From Streptomyces cynarae (GTDB taxonomy: Bacteria > Actinomycetota > Actinomycetes > Streptomycetales > Streptomycetaceae), in contig NZ_CP106794.1 in the NCBI RefSeq assembly GCF_025642135.1, positions 62,001 through 126,000 on the forward strand: 64,000 bases of DNA, read 5' to 3'. Numbering within the stretch: the stretch's first letter is position 1; every line of letters begins with the position of its first letter. Below, piece by piece: positions 56,841 through 64,000 of the stretch. The notes under the pieces were generated by a model. It was not told where the DNA came from. It saw only the letters and a list, made by a program, of their open reading frames with translations, and did not search any database. The translations under genes and the position numbers were made by a program.

Positions 56841-57434
56841 TCACCTGGGGATATGGGGTGTGAGGCTCAATGCCTCACACCCTTCCGGATGGTGATCTGT
56901 AGGGGTCAGGGTTCGATGAACGGCAGCGCGACGGCGTGCAAGTTTGGTCTGGAGGTTGATGTCACTGGTGGCGACGTACCACGCGGAACCGGGGTGCTGG
57001 GACTGCAGGAGCAGGGTCGAGGCGATGAATCGGTCGTCCGGGACATCCAGGTCGAGCCAGTCGGGCAGCGCGTCAAGCTTGGGTTCGATGTACTCGAAGA
57101 CGGCGTGGACGTCGCCGGCGACCCGGACGCCGAGGGTGACGTCACCGTTGTTGCGCAGCCCCTTCAGACGCCGGTCGGCCTTCTTGGCCGCCTCGCGCAG
57201 GACGTCGGTCCGGCCGGCTCGCTTTTTCTCACCGAGCTCGCGCAGCACGACCGGCAGCAGGTGCGCCATGTAGCGCGGACCGATCTGCCCGGTGTAGGCG
57301 GCGAGATCGGGATTGTCGATCAACGCGTTGGTGTCGACGGTCAGGCGCACCGGCCACGGGTCCGTCGGCAGCAAATCGGTCAGGCTCCATAGCTGCTGGA
57401 CGGACGCCTGTAGGAGCTTCACCGCCTCTGGCAT
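56841..57434 (-). CDS. PIN-domain protein
   Basis: 197 residues. The PIN nuclease acidic residues are visible in RLTVDTNALIDNPDLA, in VVLRELGEKKRAG and in PDDRFIASTLLLQ, with a final SDINLQTKL. PIN proteins are Mg-dependent RNases, often VapC-like toxins. No VapB-type antitoxin is adjacent. The frame stays open upstream for 22 more codons to a TAG (IQESLEHLERRLVREGTW), so the N-terminus may be truncated; the ATG at 57434 is the only good start. Confidence 0.78.
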   Translation of the reverse strand: MPEAVKLLQASVQQLWSLTDLLPTDPWPVRLTVDTNALIDNPDLAAYTGQIGPRYMAHLLPVVLRELGEKKRAGRTDVLREAAKKADRRLKGLRNNGDVTLGVRVAGDVHAVFEYIEPKLDALPDWLDLDVPDDRFIASTLLLQSQHPGSAWYVATSDINLQTKLARRRAAVHRTLTPTDHHPEGCEALSLTPHIPR

Positions 57435-57559
57435 GTGCTGCGGGATGGTCCAGTCGTCCCACGTGCCCTCGCGGACCAGCCGACGCTCCAGGTGCTCCAG
57501 GCTCTCCTGGATCTAGGCCACGGCCGCGATACGGTGCAACCTCCATGAAGGGGGCCGTG

Positions 57560-57859
57560 ATGGAAGACCAGGTCTGGCAGTTGCGTCGAGGTCATGAAGT
57601 CGTCGGCGTCCTGACACTCGAAGCCGTCGATATGTTCTGGACCGATTGCCGGTTCGAACCCTCAGATGGCTGGCTGGGTCTCAAGCCGTTCATTGACGCA
57701 TCGCGGGCTGCATGGGAGCGGAAGGACCAGGACGCGGCCATCGAGGCTGACGAGGCGATCTACGCGCTTGGCCTCGAATTGGTGCCCGAGAGTGGGGGCG
57801 AGATCATCAGAGACTTCCTGCTGCGGATCAACGGCGATACCGCACGCTTCCGGTACTGA
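57560..57859 (+). CDS. Hypothetical protein of 99 residues
   Basis: The ATG at 57560 is preceded by GAAGGGGG at good spacing. Sequence MEDQVWQLRRGHEVVGVLTL, then EAVDMFWTDCRFEPSDGWLG, ends RINGDTARFRY. The layout (beta strands, then a helix with AWERKDQDAAIEADEAIYAL) resembles small actinobacterial proteins of unknown function, some of which are immunity-like. It is divergent from the PIN gene. Confidence 0.6.
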   Translation: MEDQVWQLRRGHEVVGVLTLEAVDMFWTDCRFEPSDGWLGLKPFIDASRAAWERKDQDAAIEADEAIYALGLELVPESGGEIIRDFLLRINGDTARFRY

Positions 57860-58040
57860 GTCGTTGGGCCCGTCCTTGGGTCGTCCGAGGCTCTCGGTGG
57901 CGGGCGGACGAGGCTTTGGCGGGGCGTCGTGAGGCGGTCCGAGTGCTCGGCGGTGGGCGGCTCTTGTCAAGACCACATGCGGCGGCTGACACCAGCGGCT
58001 GACACCAACAAGCACGAACGGCAGCGGTCGGCGCCGGACC

Positions 58041-58274
58041 TCAGTGGAACACGTACCCGCACTTGTCGTATCGAGTGGCCACGGCCCGGTGGTTCTTGAG
58101 TTTGTTGATAGCCCGTTCAACGGTGTTGCGCTTCTTGTAGCGGTCCTCGTCGAAGCCGGGTGGCCGCCCACCGCGTGCGCCTTTGCGTAGGCGGGCGGCC
58201 TGGCTGTCGGTCTTCTCCGCGATCGTGTGGTCGGGCAGGGAAATCCGCTCGGCTGCGTCCCACAGGTGCGGCAC
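58041..58274 (-). pseudogene. IS5-family transposase C-terminal fragment
   Basis: 77 residues. [20 protein letters not shown] then [20 protein letters not shown] matches the end of IS5-type DDE transposases, including the catalytic Glu in NTVERAIN. The N-terminal two thirds are missing, and upstream sequence does not match the family. Confidence 0.8.
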
Positions 58275-58369
58275 GACGTCGTCTCCCTCGGCATCGGCGT
58301 GGACGAGGCAGCGCAGCGACCGGGTGGCGATGTCGGCGCGGACTCGCCGGTTGACGTCCAGCTGGCGGG

Positions 58370-58720
58370 CACTGGTGTCGTGGGACGCTCACCGCCTGGT
58401 GCTGCGCTCCCGCAAGGGCACCGACCTCGAACCGTTCTTCCCCGAGATGCACTACGGCGCCGCGCAGCTCCCCGACACGACGGCCCTCGACGGGGAGCTG
58501 GTCGTAAGGATGCCGCGGGCCGTCTCGCCTTCGAGCGGTTGCAGGGCCGGTTGCAGCGCCGCGGCGAGGGCGCGACCCGGCTGGCCGAGCAGTGGCCGGC
58601 ACACTTCGTCGCCTTCGACCTGCTTCGGATCGCGGGCACGGACACGTCGGGTTCTATCCCTTCGAGGGGCTGCACCGCGGCCCGCAGAGCGGAGGAGCGG
58701 GCCCGTCGAGACCCGAGCGC
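58370..58720 (+). pseudogene. ATP-dependent DNA ligase fragment
   Basis: HRLVLRSRKGTDLEPFFPEM then LPDTTALDGELVVR reads as the adenylation domain of a bacterial ATP-dependent DNA ligase. The next frame continues GRLAFERLQGRLQRRGEGA, then WPAHFVAFDLLRIAGTDT. At least one frameshift is present and both ends are missing, so it is a dead fragment beside an IS5 remnant. Confidence 0.65.
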
Positions 58721-58778
58721 GGTCCGGCCGCCGAAAACCCTCATCCCTAGGTCGTTATCGCTGGCAAGATGGCCCCTC

Positions 58779-59576
58779 ATGGCAAACCTCTTGATTAAGG
58801 ACCTAAGGGAGATCGCGAAGGGTTTCCCCGATAACCCGGACGACTGGCCCCACATCCCCTGCCCTACGTGCACGCGAGGAGCGTTGCTCCCAGTCCGCGA
58901 CTCGTTCGAGATGGAGGAGTCGGTCACCAGTAAGTCCTTGCGTGACCATGAGGTGTGGGAACCCGAGTGGATTCAGGGCGGCTTCCACTGCATGCTCACA
59001 TGCAGGAAAAAGACCTGCGACCACGTGCGCGTCATAGGCGAGATGACCGTCCGCTGGACAGGCCAGGGTGACACCACTCCGTACGAAACGCACCTGGCGC
59101 CGACCATGTTCTACCCGGCACTGCCCCTGCTCGAAAGCCGAGAGCTCTGCCCGCCAGAGGTCGGGGAGCGAGTGGACGCCGCAGCCAAGATCCTTTGGCT
59201 CGACCCCAACGCCGCCGCGAACAGGATTCGGGCGGCGGTGGAGGCCCTGATGGACGACCGGGGAGTCATCCGTATGAAGCCCGGCCGCACGAAGCCGGTG
59301 AGGCTTAGCCTCGACAACCGGATCGCGATTTTCGAGACGGCGCTGCCGCAGCAGGCGGACGCCGCTGAACTGCTCCTGGCCGTCAAGTGGATCGGGAACG
59401 TAGGCACCCACGAGGATGTCCTCCTCATCCCTGACGTCCTGGAGGGAGTCGAGTTCATGGACGACGCCCTGTCCTTGATCTACGACACCAATCGCGACGA
59501 CATCAAGAAGAGGGCATCCGAGGTCACGGCACGGCAAGGACGGCCCGACACCTTCTCCATCAACGTCCCGTTCTGA
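58779..59576 (+). CDS. DUF4145-domain protein
   Basis: 265 residues from the ATG at 58779. The first half has a Cys pair that may bind zinc (IPCPTCTRGALLPV) and a second pair (CMLTCRKKTCDHV). The C-terminal half (RVDAAAKILWLDPNAAANRI, then RAAVEALMD and WIGNVGTHEDVLLIPDVLEG) is a clear DUF4145 domain. Such domains occur in restriction and other defence proteins and alone; the function here is unknown. A short hairpin (59582-59596) follows the stop. Confidence 0.82.
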   Translation: MANLLIKDLREIAKGFPDNPDDWPHIPCPTCTRGALLPVRDSFEMEESVTSKSLRDHEVWEPEWIQGGFHCMLTCRKKTCDHVRVIGEMTVRWTGQGDTTPYETHLAPTMFYPALPLLESRELCPPEVGERVDAAAKILWLDPNAAANRIRAAVEALMDDRGVIRMKPGRTKPVRLSLDNRIAIFETALPQQADAAELLLAVKWIGNVGTHEDVLLIPDVLEGVEFMDDALSLIYDTNRDDIKKRASEVTARQGRPDTFSINVPF

Positions 59577-59581
59577 GCCAC

Positions 59582-59596
59582 CCCCGGTTTACGGGG
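59582..59596. terminator. Short hairpin between convergent genes
   Basis: CCCCG and CGGGG pair around a 5-base loop between the stop of the DUF4145 gene and the stop of the minus-strand HTH gene. It is weak but well placed. Confidence 0.4.
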
Positions 59597-60311
59597 CCTC
59601 CGCCGCCTGCTCGGCGGTGCTGGCAGGGTGGTCGGGGTCGGTCATGGCCTGCCAGGGGACGCCGTTGCCGGGGGTGGCGCGCAGGGCGGCGGCGCGGGCG
59701 CGGTCCTCGGCGATCCACTGGGTGGCCTGGGGCGGGGCGTCGCCCTCGCGGATCAGCCGTTCGTACAGCGCCACCCGGCGTTCGCAGACGTCGGCCTGGG
59801 CCTGCGGGTCGGGCACCAGCTGGTCCCGGATCAGCCGGTGGCTGACCCGGTCGGTGAGCACCAGCATGGAGGTGGTGGTGTGCCGGGGCAGGCCGCCGGT
59901 CACCGGGTGCTCGTCGCCATACCAGTGGTCGCCGGGGCCGGTGCGCTGCAGCAGCCACCGCTCCAGCCGCTGGGCCTCGTCCTCGGCGGTGCCGTACTCC
60001 GGCCTGGGCACGCCCGGGGCGTAGCGGACGCCGTAGGGGATGCGGTCGTCGTCGGGGGTGCCGTCGGGCAGCAGAGCGGCGGGCCGGTCGAAGGGGGCCC
60101 GCCAGGTCTCGACCGCGCCGGCGAACCGCTTGTGCGCGGACTGCTTGGTGATGCCCAGGGCGTCGCCGATCTCCTCCCAGCTGCTGCCGCGTTCCCGCTC
60201 GTAGACGGCGGCGCGGCGCATCACCTCCTCGGCGAGGGCCAGCAGGTCGGCGGCCGCCCGGACGAAGTCGCCCGGGCCGGTGAACTCGGAGCCGTCGCTG
60301 TCGGGGAACAC
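59589..60311 (-). CDS. Helix-turn-helix regulator-like protein
   Basis: 240 residues from a GTG at 60311. Near residue 35 an HTH reads GSSWEEIGDALGITKQSAHKR, a sigma-factor-like or DNA-binding motif seen in many Streptomyces proteins of unknown role. The C-terminal half has HWYGDEHPVTGGLPRHTTTS and a helical region with WIAEDRARAAALRATPG. The open frame continues 277 codons upstream, but that is the antisense of a different gene. The start lies at a rearrangement point, so the true N-terminus may be lost. Confidence 0.65.
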   Translation of the reverse strand: MFPDSDGSEFTGPGDFVRAAADLLALAEEVMRRAAVYERERGSSWEEIGDALGITKQSAHKRFAGAVETWRAPFDRPAALLPDGTPDDDRIPYGVRYAPGVPRPEYGTAEDEAQRLERWLLQRTGPGDHWYGDEHPVTGGLPRHTTTSMLVLTDRVSHRLIRDQLVPDPQAQADVCERRVALYERLIREGDAPPQATQWIAEDRARAAALRATPGNGVPWQAMTDPDHPASTAEQAAEAP

Positions 60312-60314
60312 GGC

Positions 60315-61061
60315 CGCTATACGCCCGCCCTGGGCTTGCGCCTGCACACCCTGGCGGCCTCCCTCTCCCAGACCGTCGCCTGGCACTCCTTCGACCTGCG
60401 GCGTCACACCCACGCCAGCCAGAGCTGGATCGCCGGCCTGCACAACGCCTACGCGGCCGGTGACCACGACATGGGCGCCGGCCTCCTGGGCGACCTCGCC
60501 TACCAGGCCGCCTGGCGCCGCGACCACACCACCGCAGCCAACATCCTCAACTGCGCCCTGACCCGCGCCCAGAACCCCGCCGCCCGGTGCCTGCTCCAGC
60601 TGCGCCTCGCCCGCACCCTCGCCGCTCGCGGCGGCCGCAGCGAACGCTGCGCCGTACTGCGCGCCCTCACCGCAGCCGAGCAACACCTCAGCGACGCCGG
60701 CGCCGACCGGCCCGCCTGGTGCGCCTGGGTGTCCGAAGCCGACCTCGCCGTCGACTCCGGCCAGGCTCTCCTGGACCTCGGCGACATCGGCTGCGCCCAC
60801 CAGCTCATCAGCGAAGGCGAACGCCTGCTGCCGCCCGCCCGGGACAAGACGAGGGGCGTGTTCCTCGCCTACCGTGCCGCGAGCTACCTCGATCTGAAGG
60901 AACCCGAGCCGGCCGCAGCCGCCGCTACCAAGTCCCTGCTCCTGGCCCGCCGCATCGGAGCGCCCCGCTGTGTGCGCCTCGTCGAGGCCCTGCTCCCCCG
61001 CTTCCAGCCCTACGCCAAAGCCCAGGGCGTTCCGGAGCTCCTCCAACTCGCTGCCGCCTAG
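60315..61061 (+). pseudogene. TPR-type regulator, C-terminal fragment
   Basis: About 248 residues in an open frame with no start codon. AGLLGDLAYQAAWRRDHTTA, then NPAARCLLQLRLARTLAARG and PAAAAATKSLLLARRIGAPR are TPR-like helices, as in the C-terminal halves of Streptomyces XRE-TPR regulators. The N-terminal DNA-binding part is missing, cut where the opposite-strand HTH gene begins, so two genes meet head to head at a junction near 60312. Confidence 0.65.
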
Positions 61062-61225
61062 GTTCACAAGCGTGGGCGTGCGGGTTCCGGATTCTTCTGG
61101 CGCTTGAGGTCGGCTTGCCCGGGCCGTAGTTGCGGTGTCCATGCGCTGGCCCCGCTCCTCGTCCAGTCTCGGGTGTCTTTTCCGGTCCGGAGTCCGTGGG
61201 CTTGGTGGTGGAATACTGACCCGCC

Positions 61226-61990
61226 ATGACGCTGGTGCACGCTGTCGACAATCGGCCTGTCGTGGATGTAGACAATCCCGTCACCTGGCCCCGGCCGTTG
61301 GCGGATCTCATCTACAGCATCGCCGACAAAACCGATCTGGAAGAGCCGGAGCTGTACGTCGATCTGGTGCTGGGGGACAGGGAGGTGCAGGTCCTAGACC
61401 TGCTCCGTGGCCACCTTCTGCGGGCGCAGCACTGCACCAGGCTGCTCGACCACGAGGCCGATGCGATTCGCGCTCATGGCCTGCGCCCCCTGGACGTCAC
61501 TCTGGTCGATGATCGCCTGAACCAGGCCCATGAGCGGGGCTATCTGACCGCCGCTGAGCGGGAGGTACTGCGTTCACAGAGCATGGTCGTCCCGGGGAGG
61601 CAGAGGTTGGGCAATCGAGAGGATCAGGTCTGCCTGACGCTCTCCGCCGAGGCCACCTCGCACGACATCAACGGGGTGTGGAGGCTGCTGTCCTTCTGGG
61701 GTGGCGAGGCGATCTACTGGCGGCACTGCGACGACCATGCCGGCGTTGCTCAGAGGCTGCGTTCCCTGGGACGGCCCACGCTGGTCACCGCCTACGTTGA
61801 CCTCGCTAGTCCTGGCAGGCACCTCGTCTTCAAGTCGGTGGTGCACACCTTCGTCGGCAAGGCCATCGGCTATGCCCCAGCCAACGCCGACATCCTGTAC
61901 CGCAACGCGATCCCGCCGCAGCACATCGAGTCCGTCGCCTTCCCCGGCGATCCCGCCTACGACCGGCTTGCGGGACTCCCCACCTCCTGA
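61226..61990 (+). CDS. Hypothetical protein, possibly ADP-ribosyltransferase-like
   Basis: 254 residues. The central stretch HLLRAQHCTRLLDHEADAIR then AHGLRPL resembles the H-x-T/C-R followed by HGL that opens several ADP-ribosyltransferase-like folds (RES, DarT). LSFWGGEAIYWRHC and LVTAYVDL follow. No catalytic Glu can be assigned by eye, so this is a weak fold-level suggestion. No antitoxin partner is seen. The plus-strand gene stands alone between a broken regulator and the prepilin peptidase. Confidence 0.5.
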   Translation: MTLVHAVDNRPVVDVDNPVTWPRPLADLIYSIADKTDLEEPELYVDLVLGDREVQVLDLLRGHLLRAQHCTRLLDHEADAIRAHGLRPLDVTLVDDRLNQAHERGYLTAAEREVLRSQSMVVPGRQRLGNREDQVCLTLSAEATSHDINGVWRLLSFWGGEAIYWRHCDDHAGVAQRLRSLGRPTLVTAYVDLASPGRHLVFKSVVHTFVGKAIGYAPANADILYRNAIPPQHIESVAFPGDPAYDRLAGLPTS

Positions 61991-62098
61991 TTGATCGCTC
62001 CGACTGCCCCGTTGAGCAGGCACGGTGAGAGTCGAGCTCCCGTGTCCCCTGGGCGAGAGAGGGGACAGCGTCACCAAAGGGTCATCAGAATCTGGGAC

Positions 62099-62827
62099 TT
62101 ACAAGGAGCCCAGGAGGATCCCGGCGAATGCTCCGGCCATGAGGAACGGGCCGAACGGGATCGCCGTCTTGCGGTCGGCGCGGCGCGCGAGGATGAGGCC
62201 GACGCCGTACAGCGCACCGAACAGGTATCCGGCGAAGGTGCCGATCAGCAGGATCCCCCAGCCGTACCAGCCCAGGACGGCGCCGAGCGCCGGGGCGAGT
62301 TTCACATCGCCGAAGCCGAAGCCCTTGGGGTTGATCAGGAACAGCAGCAGGTAGCAGACGCCGAGCGTGAGGGAGCCGAGCAGCGCGGTCATCCAGCTGC
62401 CGCTGGCACCGGGCAGCAGCGTGGCACCGCCGAGCAGGACGAGAGCGATCACCGCGAACGGCACGGTGACGATGTCCGGCAGCCGGTGCACCGCGAAGTC
62501 GACGACGGCGAGCAGCACGCCGACCGGGACAAGCAGCAGCCACACCACCAGCTCGGGGCGCGCACCGACGGCGGCCGCCAGAACGATGCAGGCCACGGCT
62601 GACACGGCAGCGAGGACAGGCGAGCTCGGACCGTACGAGTCGCCGTCGGGGCAGCGGGCCCGCCCCAGCCATCCGTCCCCAAGCCCGGCGAGCTGATGCC
62701 CTGCAGGACACGCTGTCCGCCAGGCTTCCCCAGGAGGCACGGAGAGCCGGTACGCGGCGCGCGGTATGAGCAGGCCCGCGCCAGCGCCCCACAGGACCGC
62801 CGCCGCGATGATCCAGAACGTCTCCAC
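62099..62827 (-). CDS. Type IV prepilin peptidase (A24 family)
   Basis: 242 residues from a GTG at 62827; the upstream frame to 62965 is Arg/Pro-rich and lacks a ribosome-binding site. There are seven or eight membrane segments. The catalytic GFGFGDVKLAPALG motif holds the second Asp; the first is probably in VGVLLAVVDFAVH. A CPAGHQ then RARCPDGD region resembles the cytosolic zinc loop of the family. The enzyme cleaves and methylates prepilin-like leaders for Flp/Tad pili or DNA uptake. No pilin genes are adjacent. Confidence 0.82.
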   Translation of the reverse strand: METFWIIAAAVLWGAGAGLLIPRAAYRLSVPPGEAWRTACPAGHQLAGLGDGWLGRARCPDGDSYGPSSPVLAAVSAVACIVLAAAVGARPELVVWLLLVPVGVLLAVVDFAVHRLPDIVTVPFAVIALVLLGGATLLPGASGSWMTALLGSLTLGVCYLLLFLINPKGFGFGDVKLAPALGAVLGWYGWGILLIGTFAGYLFGALYGVGLILARRADRKTAIPFGPFLMAGAFAGILLGSL

Positions 62828-62982
62828 CGGACGGAGCTTAAGCGCCGCTTCGCGTGCGCGTGGGTCTGGCCAGCCTCGCTGAGGGCAGAGCCGGGGAGCC
62901 CGAAGCCTAAATCCCGGGCGCGGTGCCGGACTTAGGCACCACAATCGGCGCAGCACACGAACCACCAGGAAGGCGCCGCACG

Positions 62983-63789
62983 ATGGACGAACTGCGTTTC
63001 GACGCGCCCGTCGGGACCATGGCCATCGGCCCCCGGGACAACGGCTTGATGCTCGTCAAGGAACTCGGGGCCCACAGCCTGCGCCTGCAACTGGAGGTGA
63101 AAACCTCGGCCGCCGCCGAGGCCGGGCGCGTCCTGGTCCTGGACACCACCTTGTATGCGCCGTTCGCCAACGGACCACGGGGCATGCTCGGCACCGCCAC
63201 GGCCACCGTCGCGTTCCGCCCTAACTCCGTCGAGCGCCCGGAGCTGCGCTACATGCTCACCAGCGCGCAGGTGCGGGCCCTGGACGAACACCGCTTCGGC
63301 GACCTGCGCCTGGAGCTCGATGTCCGAGCCACCCTGCCCCAGGCGACCTCCTACCCGGGCAGTTCGGCGACGCTGTACATCGCCGTCGCCGAGAGCCGCT
63401 GGCGCCAGCAGATCGAGGGCCTCGGTCCGTCCCTCGCCGTCGAGATGTCCGTGCCCTTCCCCGCGGGCGACGACGAGCGTCAAGAGGCCGTCCGCTACCT
63501 GCAAGAGGCACAGCGCCGCCTGCGGGACGACGACGTCGACGGCGCCATGCTCGAAGCGCGCCGCACGCTGGAATACATCAGGCTGAACAGCGGCTGGCTC
63601 TGGCCCGGCAACAAACCGTCCCGCGAGCGCACCCAGGACGAACGCTGGGCGTGGATCCGGGCCGCCCTCGAGGACCAGGCAAGCGGCGCGCTGCACAAGG
63701 ACGCCGTCACCAAGACGTTCAAGTACAGCCGCACCGAGGCAGAAACGACGATCGCCATGGCGGCCGCGCTGCTACGCCTGCTCGACTGA
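62983..63789 (+). CDS. Hypothetical protein of 268 residues
   Basis: The ATG at 62983 follows AGGAAGG. The first ~165 residues are beta-rich (MLVKELGAHSLRLQLEVKTS, then LDTTLYAPFANGPRG). A helical C-terminus follows (RQEAVRYLQEAQRRLRDDDV, then GAMLEARRTLEYIRL and SRTEAETTIAMAAALLRLLD), as in proteins that end in a DUF4145- or HEPN-like helical domain. No family is assigned. A hairpin 11 bp after the stop suggests a single-gene transcript. Confidence 0.6.
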   Translation: MDELRFDAPVGTMAIGPRDNGLMLVKELGAHSLRLQLEVKTSAAAEAGRVLVLDTTLYAPFANGPRGMLGTATATVAFRPNSVERPELRYMLTSAQVRALDEHRFGDLRLELDVRATLPQATSYPGSSATLYIAVAESRWRQQIEGLGPSLAVEMSVPFPAGDDERQEAVRYLQEAQRRLRDDDVDGAMLEARRTLEYIRLNSGWLWPGNKPSRERTQDERWAWIRAALEDQASGALHKDAVTKTFKYSRTEAETTIAMAAALLRLLD

Positions 63790-63799
63790 CCCCCTCCAC

Positions 63800-63830
63800 G
63801 AGCCCTCTGGAGATGATCTCCTAAGGGCTC
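63800..63830 (+). terminator. Hairpin terminator
   Basis: GAGCCCT and AGGGCTC form outer arms with an inner GGAGA/TCTCC stem, starting 11 bases after the previous stop. No long T-run follows. Confidence 0.6.
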
Positions 63831-63912
63831 CTGGTCGTTATGGCCGCGGTCGGCGCCGTCACGGGGGAGGACGAAAGCGGGCATTGTCAGTGCCGACGGC
63901 GATGATGACTGC

Positions 63913-64000
63913 ATGACGATCACGATGCAGAACTTCGCGCTCGCCTGGACCGACCCGGACGGCATCCCGCGCTCCTCCGCCGTCGCCTACGACAAGCCGA
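63913..64000 (+). CDS. Start of an unknown gene, truncated by the window edge
   Basis: An ATG at 63913 opens MTITMQNFALAWTDPDGIPR and continues in frame to the last base. There are too few residues to assign a family, and no strong Shine-Dalgarno is visible. Confidence 0.35.
   Translation, partial: MTITMQNFALAWTDPDGIPRSSAVAYDKP

Noticed and set aside
59589..61142. A single 517-codon minus-strand gene
   Set aside because: Only the part up to 60311 reads as a protein; the rest is antisense to TPR-like helices on the plus strand.
1..64000. CRISPR arrays, rRNA and tRNA genes
   Set aside because: No regularly spaced repeats with unique spacers and no recognisable tRNA or rRNA sequence were found by eye. 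A tRNAscan run would settle the tRNA question.

Overview
The window is very GC-rich, uses GTG and TTG starts freely, and carries actinobacterial gene families throughout (an AfsR-like SARP regulator, modular NRPS/PKS, an MAB_1171c-type membrane protein, Streptomyces-type insertion sequences). It is almost certainly from Streptomyces or a close relative. The many insertion-sequence remnants, Rep-like genes and broken genes on the right suggest a chromosome arm or a large plasmid, but no telomere or proven origin is visible.

Left part (1-37,689): a hybrid PKS-NRPS biosynthetic cluster, nearly all on the minus strand. In transcription order: ArsR-type repressor with a clear operator, MFS exporter, free carrier protein, MbtH-like protein, NRPS-B (C-A-T-C-A-T-C-A-T-TE), NRPS-C (A-T-C-A-T-E-C), a LOG-family protein, an IS110 remnant, a free adenylation domain whose pocket reads as serine, a large SARP regulator, a second LOG protein, an aminotransferase, a P450, and a modular PKS that runs off the left edge. 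NRPS-C starts with a glycine-type A domain and has no N-terminal C domain; it ends in a C domain with no partner. NRPS-B ends in a thioesterase. The likely order is therefore NRPS-C, then serine supplied in trans by the free A domain and free carrier protein, then NRPS-B and release. Several domains are eroded: the PKS loading acyltransferase lacks its Ser and about 50 residues, the Gly A domain carries half of a methyltransferase, and one LOG protein has lost its catalytic Glu. A 45-codon peptide gene with a strong Shine-Dalgarno and terminator sits on the opposite strand between the regulator and LOG1.

Middle (38,360-50,130): an IS701-type element with perfect 23-bp ends; a helix-turn-helix protein with a coupled small ORF; then, behind two palindromic operators, a tightly coupled plus-strand operon (XRE regulator, HExxH metallopeptidase, seven-pass MAB_1171c membrane protein, FAD monooxygenase) followed by an ATP-grasp-like protein without its catalytic residues. 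Next come an IS21 IstB remnant, broken ORFs, and a coupled pair of winged-helix, RepL-like genes bounded by a 27-bp hairpin and repeated ACGTACATGA motifs.

Right part (50,131-64,000): a mosaic of small accessory genes: a coupled SUKH-like/DUF2199 pair, an IS630 element with an extra passenger gene, a RelE-type toxin-antitoxin pair, a NUDIX gene and a frameshifted HEAT-repeat gene that are each bracketed by the same 50-bp repeat in inward-facing orientation, a PIN-domain protein, remnants of an IS5 transposase and a DNA ligase, a DUF4145 protein, two truncated regulators meeting head to head, a prepilin peptidase and several unknowns. The two repeat-bracketed cassettes look like transposase-free mobile units and are the most novel structural observation here.
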